Shown one piece after another: positions 8,812-17,905 of a stretch of DNA of 64,000 nt. Position numbers and translations under genes: made by a program. Within the stretch, counting starts at the first letter, position 1; each line of letters opens with the position of its first letter. Origin of the DNA: Mycolicibacterium rhodesiae (GTDB lineage Bacteria > Actinomycetota > Actinomycetes > Mycobacteriales > Mycobacteriaceae). A model generated the notes under the pieces. The model ran no database searches. It was not told where the DNA came from and was given only the letters and a program-made list of their open reading frames with translations. The DNA lies in assembly GCF_002086695.1 (NCBI RefSeq), contig NZ_MVIH01000003.1, forward strand, positions 434,001-498,000. The letters are read 5' to 3'.

Positions 8812-9827
8812 TTGCAGTCCTTGTAGTACGAGATCATGCCGAACTGCTTGGCCCGCCCGCTGATTGCGCACATCCACGAGTCGACGGCGATTCCGTTGGG
8901 CGTGTTGAAGTCGACCGCGTTGCCCGTGCCGCTGGCGTTGGCGAAGCCGCGTAGCGCCACCGGCCCGGCCTGCAGGGTGCTGCGGAGGAGATCGTCGTGC
9001 TGGGCCAACAGGTCGGACAGCCGGCGCAGATTCGTGATGGTTTGATCCAGCTCGCCGCGGTTGGCCACCACAGTGGTGCTCATCGTGTTCACAAGGTTGG
9101 TCAGCGCCGCGAGCATCGCGTGGAACGTCGCACTGCGATCGACGAACCGGCCGATCAACTCTTGGCCCTGAGTGATCATCGCGGCGATGTTGGCGTGCTG
9201 ACGCTCCAGGGTGCTGCTGATCATGTCGGTGCTTTTCAGTAAGGCGCCCAACTGGTCTCGACGGTCGGCGATCACCGTGGACAGGGTCTGGATGTTCTGC
9301 ATGGCCTGCGGCACGACGGCGGGCAGCCCCTGCATCTGCGTGCCCAGGATCCCCAGCGACTTCGCGAACGCGTCGGTGTCGACCTGCTCGTAGGTGGTCG
9401 TCACGTCGGCCAGCGCGGCCTGCAGATCGTAGGGCACCTCGGTGTGGGACAGGTCGAAGGTGTTGTCCGGCAGGCTACCCCCGTCTTCAGGCTCCAGCGC
9501 GAGATAGCGTGAGCCCAGGATGGTGGCGACTTTGATGACCGCCTTCGAGTCCTTGCCGAGTGTGACGTCGTCGCGCACCTCCAAGCCGGCTTCGACGTGA
9601 TCACCGGCCAGCTTCATGCTGGTGACCTTGCCGACCTGGATGCCGCCGATGGTGATCGGGTTGCCCACCTGCAGCGCCGCGGCCTGCAGGAATTTCGCGG
9701 TGTAGTGCCGGTGAGAGATGTTGGCCGCGTTGGCAATCAGCATCGCTCCGACGATGACGGTGACCACGGCGACGGCGATCAGGCCGAGCCAGGTCTTGTT
9801 GTAGCTTTCCAGCGTGCGCCTAGCCAT
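8808..9827 (-). CDS. Mce family protein, MceC position
   Basis: A 339-residue Mce protein: N-terminal anchor (WLGLIAVAVVTVIVGAMLIA, about 14-33), MlaD/MCE domain (LQVGNPITIGGIQVGKVTSM, ILGSRYLALEPEDGG) and a long coiled helical region with repeated L/Q-rich stretches, as expected for the helical tube section of Mce proteins. There is no Pro-rich tail, and it is the shortest of the six. It overlaps the end of mceB by 8 nt. Role as for the other Mce subunits: trans-envelope lipid transport with YrbEA/B. Confidence 0.93.
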   Translation of the reverse strand: MARRTLESYNKTWLGLIAVAVVTVIVGAMLIANAANISHRHYTAKFLQAAALQVGNPITIGGIQVGKVTSMKLAGDHVEAGLEVRDDVTLGKDSKAVIKVATILGSRYLALEPEDGGSLPDNTFDLSHTEVPYDLQAALADVTTTYEQVDTDAFAKSLGILGTQMQGLPAVVPQAMQNIQTLSTVIADRRDQLGALLKSTDMISSTLERQHANIAAMITQGQELIGRFVDRSATFHAMLAALTNLVNTMSTTVVANRGELDQTITNLRRLSDLLAQHDDLLRSTLQAGPVALRGFANASGTGNAVDFNTPNGIAVDSWMCAISGRAKQFGMISYYKDCK

Positions 9828-10875
9828 TGGCCATGTTCCTGCATCGTGGGGTGTACATCGCCTTGTTCCCTGGGGTCGCCGCGTTGACGATGATCGGCGT
9901 GATGTCGTTGAGGCCGGGGAAGAAGCCGGTGCCGTTCAGGTCGCAGGCGTAGGCGTTGGCGTACGCGCCTTCATTGGTGATCCGGGCCAGCCCCTTCAGC
10001 AACAGCGGCAGGTTGGCGCCGGTGAACGCGAGCTGCGGCTCGATGTCGACCAGGTGGCCGGTGAAACCTGGTTGGCGGGTGATCATGTCGTTCAGCTGCG
10101 GGTTGACGGTGTCGGAGATCGTGGACAGCTGGCGGATCACCCGCGCCAGCGCGCCCGTCGAGTCGACGAGTTCGGGGCGCCGCGCGTTGAAATCAGCGAC
10201 CACCTTGCTGGTCTGGGACAGCACCTGATCGAGGCTCTTGTTCTGCCCGGCCAGGTTGCTCATCACCGTGTTCAGCTGGGTGATGACGTCACCCAGTGTC
10301 TGATCCCGCCCGGCGAATGTGTCGGTCAGCGTGGATGTTTGGTTCACCAGGTTCACGATCGAGGCGTTGTCGCCCTGCAACGACTGGATCACGCCCTTCG
10401 TCAGGTTGTCGGCGTCGCGGGGGTTCAGCACGCTGAACAGCGGCTCGTAACCGTTGAGCAGGGTGCCGACGTCGAACGACGGGTCGGTGCGTTCGACCGG
10501 GATGGTGGCCTCCGGTGCGAGGGGACCCGGGCTGCCGAGCGTGCCGAGCGACAGCCCGAGGTACCGCTGGCCGACGATGTTCTGGTAGGTCACCGAGGCG
10601 ACCGTGTTGCCGAACAACGGCTGATCGTTCTGGACGACGAACGACACCTTGGCCAATGTGCCTGCCAGTTCGATCTTTTCGACGCGCCCGACCCGCACGC
10701 CGGCCATCCGGACGTCGTCACCTTCCCGCAGTCCGTACACGTCGGTGAACATCGCCGCGTACGGGGTGGTGGGGCCGGCGACGTCGCGGCGCAGCGTGAC
10801 GTACACCAGCCAGGTCAGCGTCACCGCCACGATCATGAACAGCGACAGCCCGATCAACGGGGCACGGAATCTCAT
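9820..10875 (-). CDS. Mce family protein, MceB position
   Basis: A 351-residue Mce protein starting at the ATG at 10875, which shares one base with the mceA stop (TGATG). The longer frame to 10983 would lie inside mceA and adds an Arg/Ala-rich leader of no family value. Anchor LIGLSLFMIVAVTLTWLVYV (about 8-27), then the MlaD/MCE domain (GLREGDDVRMAGVRVGRVEK, IVGQRYLGLS) and a helical C-terminus with a Cys pair near the end (YACDL, PRCRN). Part of the Mce lipid importer. Confidence 0.93.
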   Translation of the reverse strand: MRFRAPLIGLSLFMIVAVTLTWLVYVTLRRDVAGPTTPYAAMFTDVYGLREGDDVRMAGVRVGRVEKIELAGTLAKVSFVVQNDQPLFGNTVASVTYQNIVGQRYLGLSLGTLGSPGPLAPEATIPVERTDPSFDVGTLLNGYEPLFSVLNPRDADNLTKGVIQSLQGDNASIVNLVNQTSTLTDTFAGRDQTLGDVITQLNTVMSNLAGQNKSLDQVLSQTSKVVADFNARRPELVDSTGALARVIRQLSTISDTVNPQLNDMITRQPGFTGHLVDIEPQLAFTGANLPLLLKGLARITNEGAYANAYACDLNGTGFFPGLNDITPIIVNAATPGNKAMYTPRCRNMANG

Positions 10876-12239
10876 CAAGACCCTCCGGCTTCGGCGGGTA
10901 GCGGCGCAGGCGCAGCCGGTGGCGGCGGCACGTTGTTCGGGTCGGCGGTGCCGGGTACCGGCGGAAACGGCGGTGCCCACCACGGCGTCGGGGGGTTCGG
11001 GTCGGTCAGGTTCGGCGTCGGATTGATCAGCGGCGGACCGACGGCGACGAGGTTGCCACCTGCCCCGACGACGGTGCCGGGCGGCGGGGCCAGATCCTTG
11101 GGCGGCTGGTAGTTCTGCGGCAGCAGCATCTCCGGCAGGTCGGGGCGCACCACGATCTTCGGCGCGGTGTAGCAGCTGTTGCCCAGCAGTTGGCCGTACC
11201 GGGGGCAGTCGGCGCGGGTGTAGTCATAGCTCGGTGTCAGCGACAGGTTGACGCGCATGTTGCCGGTGTCCAGCGCCGGCATCCACACTTCGTCGAAGAA
11301 CTTGCGTGACAACCCGTTCAGTTTGGTGAACGCCGGCACGAACTTGCCTGCATTCATCGCGAGGCTGCCCACCACCGGCGTCAGGTCGTGGCTGATGCCG
11401 GTCAGCTGGTCGATGTGATTGTCGAGCGCGGTGCGCGTGGTGCCCAGAGTGTGGGTGCCGCCGGTCACCAACGCGGTCAACGCCGAACGCTTCTCGGCCA
11501 GCACCTGCATGGGTCGGACGGCCTGGTGCAGGGCATCGACCAGATCGGGCGCGGTCTGGGCCAGCCCGTGCGTGGCGTCGATCAGCGCTGAGACCGTCGA
11601 GGGTCCGTCGTCGGTGCTGACCACCGAGTTCAGTTGATCCAGAAGCCGATTCAGCTGCGCGCCGCCGGTGAGCAGCTTCCCGCGGCGGTTTTCGGTCGCG
11701 GCGTTGACCGCGGCCAGGATGCCGACGCTGCGGTCCTCGCGGCCGCGGCCGGTGGCAGCGAGCACATCGCGCAGCTTGCTGATCGTGGTCTGGAACAGCA
11801 CAGTCGGCAGCGCGGTGTCCTCGGGGATGTGCTCACCGGCGCGGATCGCCGGGCCCGCGCCGTCTGCGACGAGTTGCACCGACGACACCGCGAACACATT
11901 GGACGGCACCACCCGCGCGGTCACCGACGCCGGAATCGAGCCCGCGTACTCGGGTTTGAGGTCGATGTGAACGTAGTTGGGGTGGCCGTCGGCCGCGGGG
12001 ACCACACTGTCGACCGCGCCGACGAGGACACCGTGATACTTCACATCCGACTTCTGCGGCAGCCCGTCACCGACGTTGAGCAGATCGGCGACCACCCGCA
12101 CGTAGTTGTCGAGTTTGCCGTTCGACTTGGCCAGCAGCAGCGTCGTCACCAACGCGGCGACCACCACGACGGCGACACCGCAGCCGAGCAGCTGACGATC
12201 CGTGGGGCCGCGCCCGTCGGTGTCAAAGGAATTCGCCAT
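10875..12239 (-). CDS. Mce family protein, MceA position
   Basis: A 454-residue Mce protein, first of the six. The anchor (LLGCGVAVVVVAALVTTLLL, about 18-37) is followed by the MlaD/MCE domain (LPQKSDVKYHGVLVGAVDSV, VPSNVFAVSSVQLV), a helical region to about residue 330 and a long Pro/Asn-rich C-terminus ending PAPLPAEAGGS. Its start directly abuts the yrbEB stop. Sequence features alone do not show which mce family (mce1-9) this operon belongs to. No MceG-type ATPase is encoded nearby; mycobacteria normally supply one MceG for all mce loci from elsewhere. Confidence 0.93.
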   Translation of the reverse strand: MANSFDTDGRGPTDRQLLGCGVAVVVVAALVTTLLLAKSNGKLDNYVRVVADLLNVGDGLPQKSDVKYHGVLVGAVDSVVPAADGHPNYVHIDLKPEYAGSIPASVTARVVPSNVFAVSSVQLVADGAGPAIRAGEHIPEDTALPTVLFQTTISKLRDVLAATGRGREDRSVGILAAVNAATENRRGKLLTGGAQLNRLLDQLNSVVSTDDGPSTVSALIDATHGLAQTAPDLVDALHQAVRPMQVLAEKRSALTALVTGGTHTLGTTRTALDNHIDQLTGISHDLTPVVGSLAMNAGKFVPAFTKLNGLSRKFFDEVWMPALDTGNMRVNLSLTPSYDYTRADCPRYGQLLGNSCYTAPKIVVRPDLPEMLLPQNYQPPKDLAPPPGTVVGAGGNLVAVGPPLINPTPNLTDPNPPTPWWAPPFPPVPGTADPNNVPPPPAAPAPLPAEAGGS

Positions 12240-13094
12240 CTACCCGCCGAACCTCGCGCCGGCGTCGACGCTCCACAGCGCCATGGTCATCAGCATGTTC
12301 ACCACGATCGTCACGGTGATGGCGGCCCGCATCGCGTGCCCGGCGGCGATGCCGACGCCTTCGGGTCCGCCGCTGGCGTAGAAGCCGTAGTAGCACTGGA
12401 TCGTCGAGGCGATCCAGACGAACACGACCGCCTTCAGCAGTGAGTACAGGATGTCCGTGCCGGACAGCATCAGCGTGAAGTAGTGCATGTACGCACCGTT
12501 CGATCCGCCGCTGATCACCTCGACCACGATCTGGGTGGTCAGGTAGCTCACCGCCAAACACAAGACGTAGAGCGGGATCACGGCGACCACCGACGCCATC
12601 AGCCGGGTGGTGACCAGATACGGGATCGGCCGGATGGCGAGCGAGTCCAAAGCGTCGATTTCCTCGGCGATCCGCATGGACCCCAGCTGCGCGGTGAAGC
12701 GGCAACCACCCTGGGTGGCGAACGCCAGCGATGCCGCGATCGGCGCGAGCTCGCGGGTGTTCACCAGCGAGGAGATGATTCCGGTTGCGGGTCCGAGGCC
12801 CAGCAGGTTCAGGAAGTTGTAGCCCTCGATGCCGACTATGGCACCGACCGTCACGCCCAAGACCAACGCGACGCCTGCGGTGCCACCGCCCACCACCAGT
12901 GATCCGTTGCCCCAGGCGATGTCTGACAGCAGCCGGGCGAACTCGGCTCGGTAGTGCCGTAAGACGATCGGCACCGCGGCGACCGCACGGATGAAGAACA
13001 CCAGCATGTGGCCGAGTCGGAGGATCGGCGAGGTGAGCATGCGTGAGAGCCGCGCCCACGGGACCCGGAACGGACTGTAGGTCGATACCGTCAC
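12240..13094 (-). CDS. YrbE/MlaE-family permease, YrbEB
   Basis: A 284-residue integral membrane permease of the MlaE family, the second of the YrbEA/YrbEB pair. It has the typical conserved stretch TGIISSLVNTRELAPIAASL, then EEIDALDSLAIRPIPYLVTT and the C-terminal GGPEGVGIAAGHAMRAAITV, with five or six membrane helices. With YrbEA it forms the inner-membrane permease, driven by the MceG ATPase, that receives lipid from the MceA-F assembly. It starts with GTG at 13094, one base after the yrbEA stop, and abuts mceA. Confidence 0.95.
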   Translation of the reverse strand: MTVSTYSPFRVPWARLSRMLTSPILRLGHMLVFFIRAVAAVPIVLRHYRAEFARLLSDIAWGNGSLVVGGGTAGVALVLGVTVGAIVGIEGYNFLNLLGLGPATGIISSLVNTRELAPIAASLAFATQGGCRFTAQLGSMRIAEEIDALDSLAIRPIPYLVTTRLMASVVAVIPLYVLCLAVSYLTTQIVVEVISGGSNGAYMHYFTLMLSGTDILYSLLKAVVFVWIASTIQCYYGFYASGGPEGVGIAAGHAMRAAITVTIVVNMLMTMALWSVDAGARFGG

Positions 13095-13095
13095 G

Positions 13096-13962
13096 TCACA
13101 GCCCCACCCGGGGGAACAGCATGTTGTAGAGCTGGCTGATGACGACGTTGACGACCATCAGGATCAGAATCGATTCGACGACAGCGGCATTCACCGAGTT
13201 GGCCACCCCGGTCGGGCCGCCTTTGGTGGACAGCCCCTTCTGGCTGGACACGATCGCGACGATCGCGCCGAACACCACCGCTTTGAGCAGCGCGAGCACC
13301 ATGTCGCCGGGGGTGGTGAACGAGGCGAAGGTGGCCACGAAGCTGCCGGGTGCGCCGTTCTGGAAGTAGACGTTGAACAGATAGCTCGCCAGGAACCCGA
13401 CGAAGCACACCACCCCGGTCAGCGCGACGCCGATCATGATGGCGGCGGCGAATCGCGGCACGACGAGGCGGCGGATCACCGAGACACCCATGACTTCCAT
13501 GGCGTCGATCTCCTCGCGCATGGTCCGCGAGCCGAGGTCGGCGGTGATGGCGGAGCCGACGGCGGCGGCCATCAGGATCGCCGCGACCAGTGACGCGGCC
13601 TGCCGGATGACGGCCAGGCCGCTGGCCGCACCCGCCAGCGAGGTGGCGCCGACCTGGCCTGCGAGCAGGGCGAACTGGATCGACAGCGTCACGCCGACCG
13701 GTAGCGCCACCAGCACGGTCGGTACCACCGCGGTGCCGGCCTGGAAGGCGCCCTGGCGGACGAACTCCTGGAACGGGAAGCGGCCGGTGACGAGGTCGAG
13801 GAACAAGTACTGCAGAGTCCGCACACCGAGCACGAACTGATCGCCGACAGTGGTCAACGATGCGAGCGGATGCCGCTTCACATAGCCGACGGTCCAGTTC
13901 TCGATGGCTTCGACGCCGCCGGTGTTCGGCTGTTGGGTTGCGGCCAGATCCTGCCTAGGCAT
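13096..13962 (-). CDS. YrbE/MlaE-family permease, YrbEA
   Basis: A 288-residue MlaE-family permease, first gene of the operon. An N-terminal amphipathic stretch (IENWTVGYVKRHPLASLTTV) precedes five or six membrane segments, with the family signatures REEIDAMEVMGVSVIRRLVV and KGGPTGVANSVNAAVVESIL. It pairs with YrbEB as the Mce permease. The operon promoter must lie in the 420-nt region upstream, which contains perfect palindromes. The order yrbEA-yrbEB-mceA-B-C-D-E-F-mas is intact, and no frameshift is seen. Confidence 0.95.
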   Translation of the reverse strand: MPRQDLAATQQPNTGGVEAIENWTVGYVKRHPLASLTTVGDQFVLGVRTLQYLFLDLVTGRFPFQEFVRQGAFQAGTAVVPTVLVALPVGVTLSIQFALLAGQVGATSLAGAASGLAVIRQAASLVAAILMAAAVGSAITADLGSRTMREEIDAMEVMGVSVIRRLVVPRFAAAIMIGVALTGVVCFVGFLASYLFNVYFQNGAPGSFVATFASFTTPGDMVLALLKAVVFGAIVAIVSSQKGLSTKGGPTGVANSVNAAVVESILILMVVNVVISQLYNMLFPRVGL

Positions 13963-14014
13963 CGACGTGCATTCCTGAGGCGGTGAGCGCTCTGAACGTC
14001 AAATGACCTACGCA

Positions 14015-14026
14015 CAAATGCATTTG
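14015..14026. promoter_or_regulatory. Perfect palindrome, candidate operator of the mce operon
   Basis: CAAATGCATTTG is a perfect 12-bp palindrome 53-64 nt upstream of the yrbEA start. Its position suits a repressor such as the double TetR encoded at the other end of the operon. Binding is inferred only from symmetry and place. Confidence 0.4.
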
Positions 14027-14078
14027 GTGGACACAGAAGATGAGGAATTCACATCCGTTCACTGCTTGATGCCGACGT

Positions 14079-14090
14079 CGTCACGTGACG
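14079..14090. promoter_or_regulatory. Perfect palindrome upstream of yrbEA
   Basis: CGTCACGTGACG is a perfect 12-bp palindrome about 120 nt upstream of yrbEA. It differs from the 14015 palindrome, so the two may be bound by different factors or by the two different HTH domains of the double TetR. This is inference. Confidence 0.35.
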
Positions 14091-14382
14091 CGTTTCATGG
14101 GTTGCCGTTTGCACCGTATGACTGACCGACTTGTGACGTCAAGGTATTGAAGAATATTCATTCACATACTGCTCAACTGATCAGGGTGTTGCCCGCTGCC
14201 GACCCGAGGTGTGGGCTCCGCCCACCGTCAGCTGCCGAGCTGATAAGTGCATCCATAAGCGCACTTACGGATGACGGTGTTGGGTGTGCGCCGCGTCGGC
14301 GGGCGCAGCATCCGTGCGGGAACGAACCCGATTCCGTGCGATGGCCTCTGGACTGGCCATTCACATCGCGGCGGCAAAAGGC

Positions 14383-15882
14383 TTAGGGCCTGATCAGCGT
14401 CCCCGCCAGCGACGCGGCCTGCAACAATTGCGAGATCGTCAGCGTGCCGTAGCCGTCCTCGACCGGCCCCATCGGTAGCCCCAGCCACGGCACCACCGTC
14501 GGATCCGGGGCGACGTCCAGGTTGTGGGCCTGCATGGCGGGCAGATGATGTTCGAAGAAATTGCCCAGGGTGTCGATCATGAAGATCGCATCCCCGATGG
14601 GTCCGTATCCGTATAGAGCAGACGAATTGAACAGCGGCGCAACCGCATCAGGGTCACCGATCATCACGATCGGTCCGTAATGCGGTTTGGTTCCGCCGCC
14701 GGGGACATAGGCGGGCATGAACGGCTGCAGGCCGGGCAGGTCGCTGGCGAAGTACGCCGCGGGGTCGCCATAGGTCTCGATATTGACGAAGCCGGAGTTG
14801 GCGCCGTTGCCGTCGACGATGGTGTTGATGCCGGGACTCTCGAAGCCTATTCCGCCCAATCCGGTTTGCTGCGAGACGTATTCGGCTTCCCAGCCGCCGA
14901 GCGAGTGGCCGGTGACGAAGATGTCGGAGGTGCTGTAACCCTGTTCGGTGGCCAGGCCCTGCACCCGCTGTTCGAACCGCAGCGCGTCGGTGAAAGCTCG
15001 GGGCGTGGTGCCGGTGAACAGGATCTGGAGGTCGGTGACGATCTGCGAGATGGCGATCAGCGGGTTGAACAACAGGTTCGTCCCGCCGGTGGTGCCCTGA
15101 TAGGCGATGATGATCTGATTCTGCGGCGTCACCCAGACCTGGGCAGACTCTCCGGACAGAACATTCGTCGACGTCACCGGGACACCGTTGACCGTGAACT
15201 GACGCAGGCCGCCCGGGACACCTCCCAGGACATATTCGGCCGCCGCCGCATTGAGGAACTGCGCCACCGTCGGCGTCAGCGCCGTCGTGGAACCGGTGTA
15301 GGTCATGGTGGGCGGGATCGGCTGATTGGTTGGCGTCGCGTCCAGTCCCGCAACGTGTTCGATCCTGCGGAACGCCGCGAACACCAGTTGGTCGATCGGT
15401 GCGAAGTTGAGCGGGCTCTGCGGGCCGGTGGTGGCGGCAGTCATGTCCAGCGACTGCAGCACCGTGTTCACGACGTGCCCGGGCAGGCCGATGAGCCGAG
15501 CGATCGGGGACAGCTGTCCCGGCGGGGTAGCCGCTGATGTGGTGACCGGTGTCGTCGAGGTGAGCTGTGGGGCAGTCGAACCGGTGTGGACGGCACTGCG
15601 GCGGCTGGTCGCCAGCCCGGCGCGCGGCGCGGCGGAGTGGGCGGTAGACCGAGACACCTCACGGTGTGCGCTGTGACCGCCGGTGGACGTGCGGGCGGCG
15701 GTCGCCGTGGAATGGCTCGACGACGAGGCTGACGAATCGGCGTGACCGGTATCCGCCCAGGCCGGGGCCTGTCCGCTCAAGACCCCTAAGCCCAGACCGA
15801 TGCCGAGCGCGGCCGCGGCCAGACCGCACCGGTGCGCCGTGTTCGTGCGACGGTCCGCTCGGTCTCGCAGCCGTGCCGTCAC
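14383..15882 (-). CDS. Secreted lipase-type alpha/beta hydrolase
   Basis: A 499-residue exported protein. Residues about 1-45 form a signal peptide with a basic N-region and the core GLAAAALGIGLGLGVLSG; residues about 45-120 are Ser/Thr/Ala-rich and look like a disordered linker. The C-terminal domain carries the lipase nucleophile elbow G325-H-S327-L-G-G, within FVTGHSLGGWEAEYVSQQTG, and an upstream IIIAYQGTTGG strand typical of class 3 lipases. It probably hydrolyses lipid esters at the cell surface or outside the cell. It is transcribed divergently from the kinase fusion gene. The catalytic Asp and His cannot be assigned safely, although FFEHHLPAMQAHN near the end is a good place for the His. 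Confidence 0.75.
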   Translation of the reverse strand: MTARLRDRADRRTNTAHRCGLAAAALGIGLGLGVLSGQAPAWADTGHADSSASSSSHSTATAARTSTGGHSAHREVSRSTAHSAAPRAGLATSRRSAVHTGSTAPQLTSTTPVTTSAATPPGQLSPIARLIGLPGHVVNTVLQSLDMTAATTGPQSPLNFAPIDQLVFAAFRRIEHVAGLDATPTNQPIPPTMTYTGSTTALTPTVAQFLNAAAAEYVLGGVPGGLRQFTVNGVPVTSTNVLSGESAQVWVTPQNQIIIAYQGTTGGTNLLFNPLIAISQIVTDLQILFTGTTPRAFTDALRFEQRVQGLATEQGYSTSDIFVTGHSLGGWEAEYVSQQTGLGGIGFESPGINTIVDGNGANSGFVNIETYGDPAAYFASDLPGLQPFMPAYVPGGGTKPHYGPIVMIGDPDAVAPLFNSSALYGYGPIGDAIFMIDTLGNFFEHHLPAMQAHNLDVAPDPTVVPWLGLPMGPVEDGYGTLTISQLLQAASLAGTLIRP

Positions 15883-16101
15883 GCATCCCCCCGAAGTGTC
15901 CCGGCGTAATCCCGGTGGATGTGCCCGCCCGGTGTCGCCCTACCTTGCCGACGAGCGTATGACAACGCGCAATGTCAGTCCCGGTTTTGGGTGAGTGTCC
16001 ATCCGATGGCATGCGGTGTCCGACGATCCATGCCGACCTTCGGCGTCCCTGGCAAAGGTGCGGTAGCTTCAACCTCCACGGGAGCTGCCGAGGAGTACAG
16101 G

Positions 16102-17901
16102 GTGGAGGCGACACCATTCGGGCACTATCAGCTGCAGGAGCTGATAGGTCGCGGCGGCATGGGCGAGGTCTACCGGGCTTTCGACACCAAGACCGATCGC
16201 GTCGTCGCCCTCAAGGTACTTCCGCACCGGCTGGCCGAGGACCAGACGTTCCAGCAACGTTTCAGGCGTGAGGCGCAAGCCGCCGCCGCCCTCAACGAAC
16301 CGCACGTCGTCCCGATCCACGGATACGGCGAGATCGACGGCAGGCTGTACCTGGACATGCGGCTGATCGAGGGCCACACGCTGGGATCGATCCTGTCCGA
16401 CACCGGCAAGCCGTTGGACCCCGCGCTCGCGGTCAGCATCGTCGAGCAGGTCGCCGCCGCGTTGGACGCCGCCCACGCCGCCGGCCTGATCCACCGCGAC
16501 GTCAAGCCATCCAACATTCTGATCACCGGTCGTGACTTCGCCTACCTGATCGACTTCGGCCTGGCCCGCACCGCCAGTGAAGCGGGGCTGACCACAGCAG
16601 GCAGCACCCTGGGAACGCTGGCGTACATGGCTCCGGAGCGGTTCAGCGGCAGTCAGGCCGATCACCGATCCGATGTCTACGCCCTGGCATGCGTCCTCTA
16701 CGAATGCCTCACCGGCGACCGGCCGTACCCGGACGACAGCTTGGAACAGCAGATCGCGGGGCACATGACCACCCCCGCGCCGCGACCGTCCGAGAAGAAT
16801 CCCAAGCTGGCCGCGTTCGACGGCGTCATCGCCAAAGGAATGGCCAAGAAGGCCGCCCAGCGTTACGCCAGCGCCGGCGAGCTGGCCGCTGCCGCGCGCC
16901 AGGCCCTGACCGCGCGGATTCGTAAGACCGGCAGTTCCGGTCGGCACGTGTTGGCCGAACCGCGGCCACACCGGCGGCGCGCGTTCGCCGCCATCGGCGC
17001 CGCCGTCGTGCTGGTGGCCGCGGCGGGTATCGGCGCCTGGCAGTGGCAGGGATCGGACAATCGGTCCAGCAGCGCAACGAGTTTGGCGGGCACCGCATCC
17101 AGCTCGCAACCGCTACCGCAGGCCGACGGCGCGGTGCCGTCCATCGCCGCCCTGGTGCCCGCCAAGATCCGGGAGTCGGGACGGCTCGTCGTCGGCGTCA
17201 ACATCCCCTATGCGCCAAACGAATTCATCGACGCCGACGGCAAGGTGGTCGGGTTCGACGTCGACCTGATGAATGCCGTCGCCCGCACGCTGGGGCTGAC
17301 ACCGGAATATCGCCAGACCGCGTTCGAGGCCATCATTCCGTCGGTACGAGCCGGCGACTTCAACCTCGGGATGTCGTCGTTCACCGACACCAAGGAACGC
17401 GAAGCCGCAGCCGACTTCGTCACCTACTTCCGGGCCGGCACGCTGTGGGCGCAGCGGCAAGGCGCCGCGATCGACCCGGACAACGCGTGCGGCCTCAGGG
17501 TCGGGGTGGCGTACCCCTCCCTGCAGGAGTCCGAAGAGTTGCCCGCCAAGAGCAAGGACTGTGTGGCGGCAGGCAAGCCTGCCATCAAGAAGGTCGTCTA
17601 CACCCGGCAGGACGACCTCAACACCGCGCTGATGGCCGGGGAAGTCGATGCCATGTCGGCGGATTCGCCCGTCACCGGGTTCACCATCAAAACCAGCGGC
17701 GGGCAACTCGAGGCCGCAGGCACGGTGTTCGACTCCGCACCGTACGGATGGCCGGTGGCCAAGGATTCCGGCCTCGCCGAACCCCTCCGCCAGGCGCTGC
17801 AGCATCTGATCGAGACCGGGGAGTACCGCACCATCGCCACGATCTGGGGCGTCGAGAAGGGGATGATCGACAAACCGTCGATCAACGCCGCAGTGCGGTA
17901 G
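16102..17901 (+). CDS. Ser/Thr protein kinase fused to a solute-binding domain
   Basis: A 599-residue receptor-like kinase. Residues about 8-270 are a complete Hanks-type kinase: glycine loop GRGGMGEVY (16-24), invariant Lys38, HRDVKPSN with catalytic Asp133, DFG Asp151 and an APE-type MAPERF. A membrane segment follows (about 295-315, FAAIGAAVVLVAAAGIGAW). The extracytoplasmic part (about 355-595) is a family-3 solute-binding domain (VVGVNIPYAPNEF, GFDVDLMNAVA, GMSSFTDTKERE), as in amino-acid ABC importers. Such kinases probably sense a small solute outside and phosphorylate proteins inside. I chose the GTG at 16102 because AGGAG lies 6 nt upstream and the kinase domain begins at once; the longer frame to 15919 adds only Cys-rich noise. 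Confidence 0.9.
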   Translation: MEATPFGHYQLQELIGRGGMGEVYRAFDTKTDRVVALKVLPHRLAEDQTFQQRFRREAQAAAALNEPHVVPIHGYGEIDGRLYLDMRLIEGHTLGSILSDTGKPLDPALAVSIVEQVAAALDAAHAAGLIHRDVKPSNILITGRDFAYLIDFGLARTASEAGLTTAGSTLGTLAYMAPERFSGSQADHRSDVYALACVLYECLTGDRPYPDDSLEQQIAGHMTTPAPRPSEKNPKLAAFDGVIAKGMAKKAAQRYASAGELAAAARQALTARIRKTGSSGRHVLAEPRPHRRRAFAAIGAAVVLVAAAGIGAWQWQGSDNRSSSATSLAGTASSSQPLPQADGAVPSIAALVPAKIRESGRLVVGVNIPYAPNEFIDADGKVVGFDVDLMNAVARTLGLTPEYRQTAFEAIIPSVRAGDFNLGMSSFTDTKEREAAADFVTYFRAGTLWAQRQGAAIDPDNACGLRVGVAYPSLQESEELPAKSKDCVAAGKPAIKKVVYTRQDDLNTALMAGEVDAMSADSPVTGFTIKTSGGQLEAAGTVFDSAPYGWPVAKDSGLAEPLRQALQHLIETGEYRTIATIWGVEKGMIDKPSINAAVR

Positions 17902-17905
17902 TCAG

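Larger units (their letters stand above)
13963..14382. other. Upstream region of the mce operon
   Basis: This 420-nt gap between yrbEA and the lipase 3' end holds no credible gene; the 79-codon frame at 14147-14386 has no family features. It carries two perfect 12-bp palindromes (14015-14026 and 14079-14090) and an inverted repeat TAAGTGC / GCACTTA (14244-14250 and 14261-14267). The mce operon promoter is expected here. The AT content is higher than in the flanking genes. Confidence 0.6.

Noticed and set aside
9814..11112. 432-codon plus-strand frame
   Set aside because: It is antisense to mceB and mceA, is rich in His/Gln/Arg as shadows of high-GC genes are, and has no family motif.
14147..14386. 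79-codon ORF upstream of the mce operon
   Set aside because: No ribosome-binding site and a shadow-like composition; overlaps the lipase 3' end.
15919..16101. N-terminal extension of the kinase gene
   Set aside because: It is Cys-rich, has no ribosome-binding site and precedes the natural start of the kinase domain; the GTG at 16102 has AGGAG at ideal spacing.
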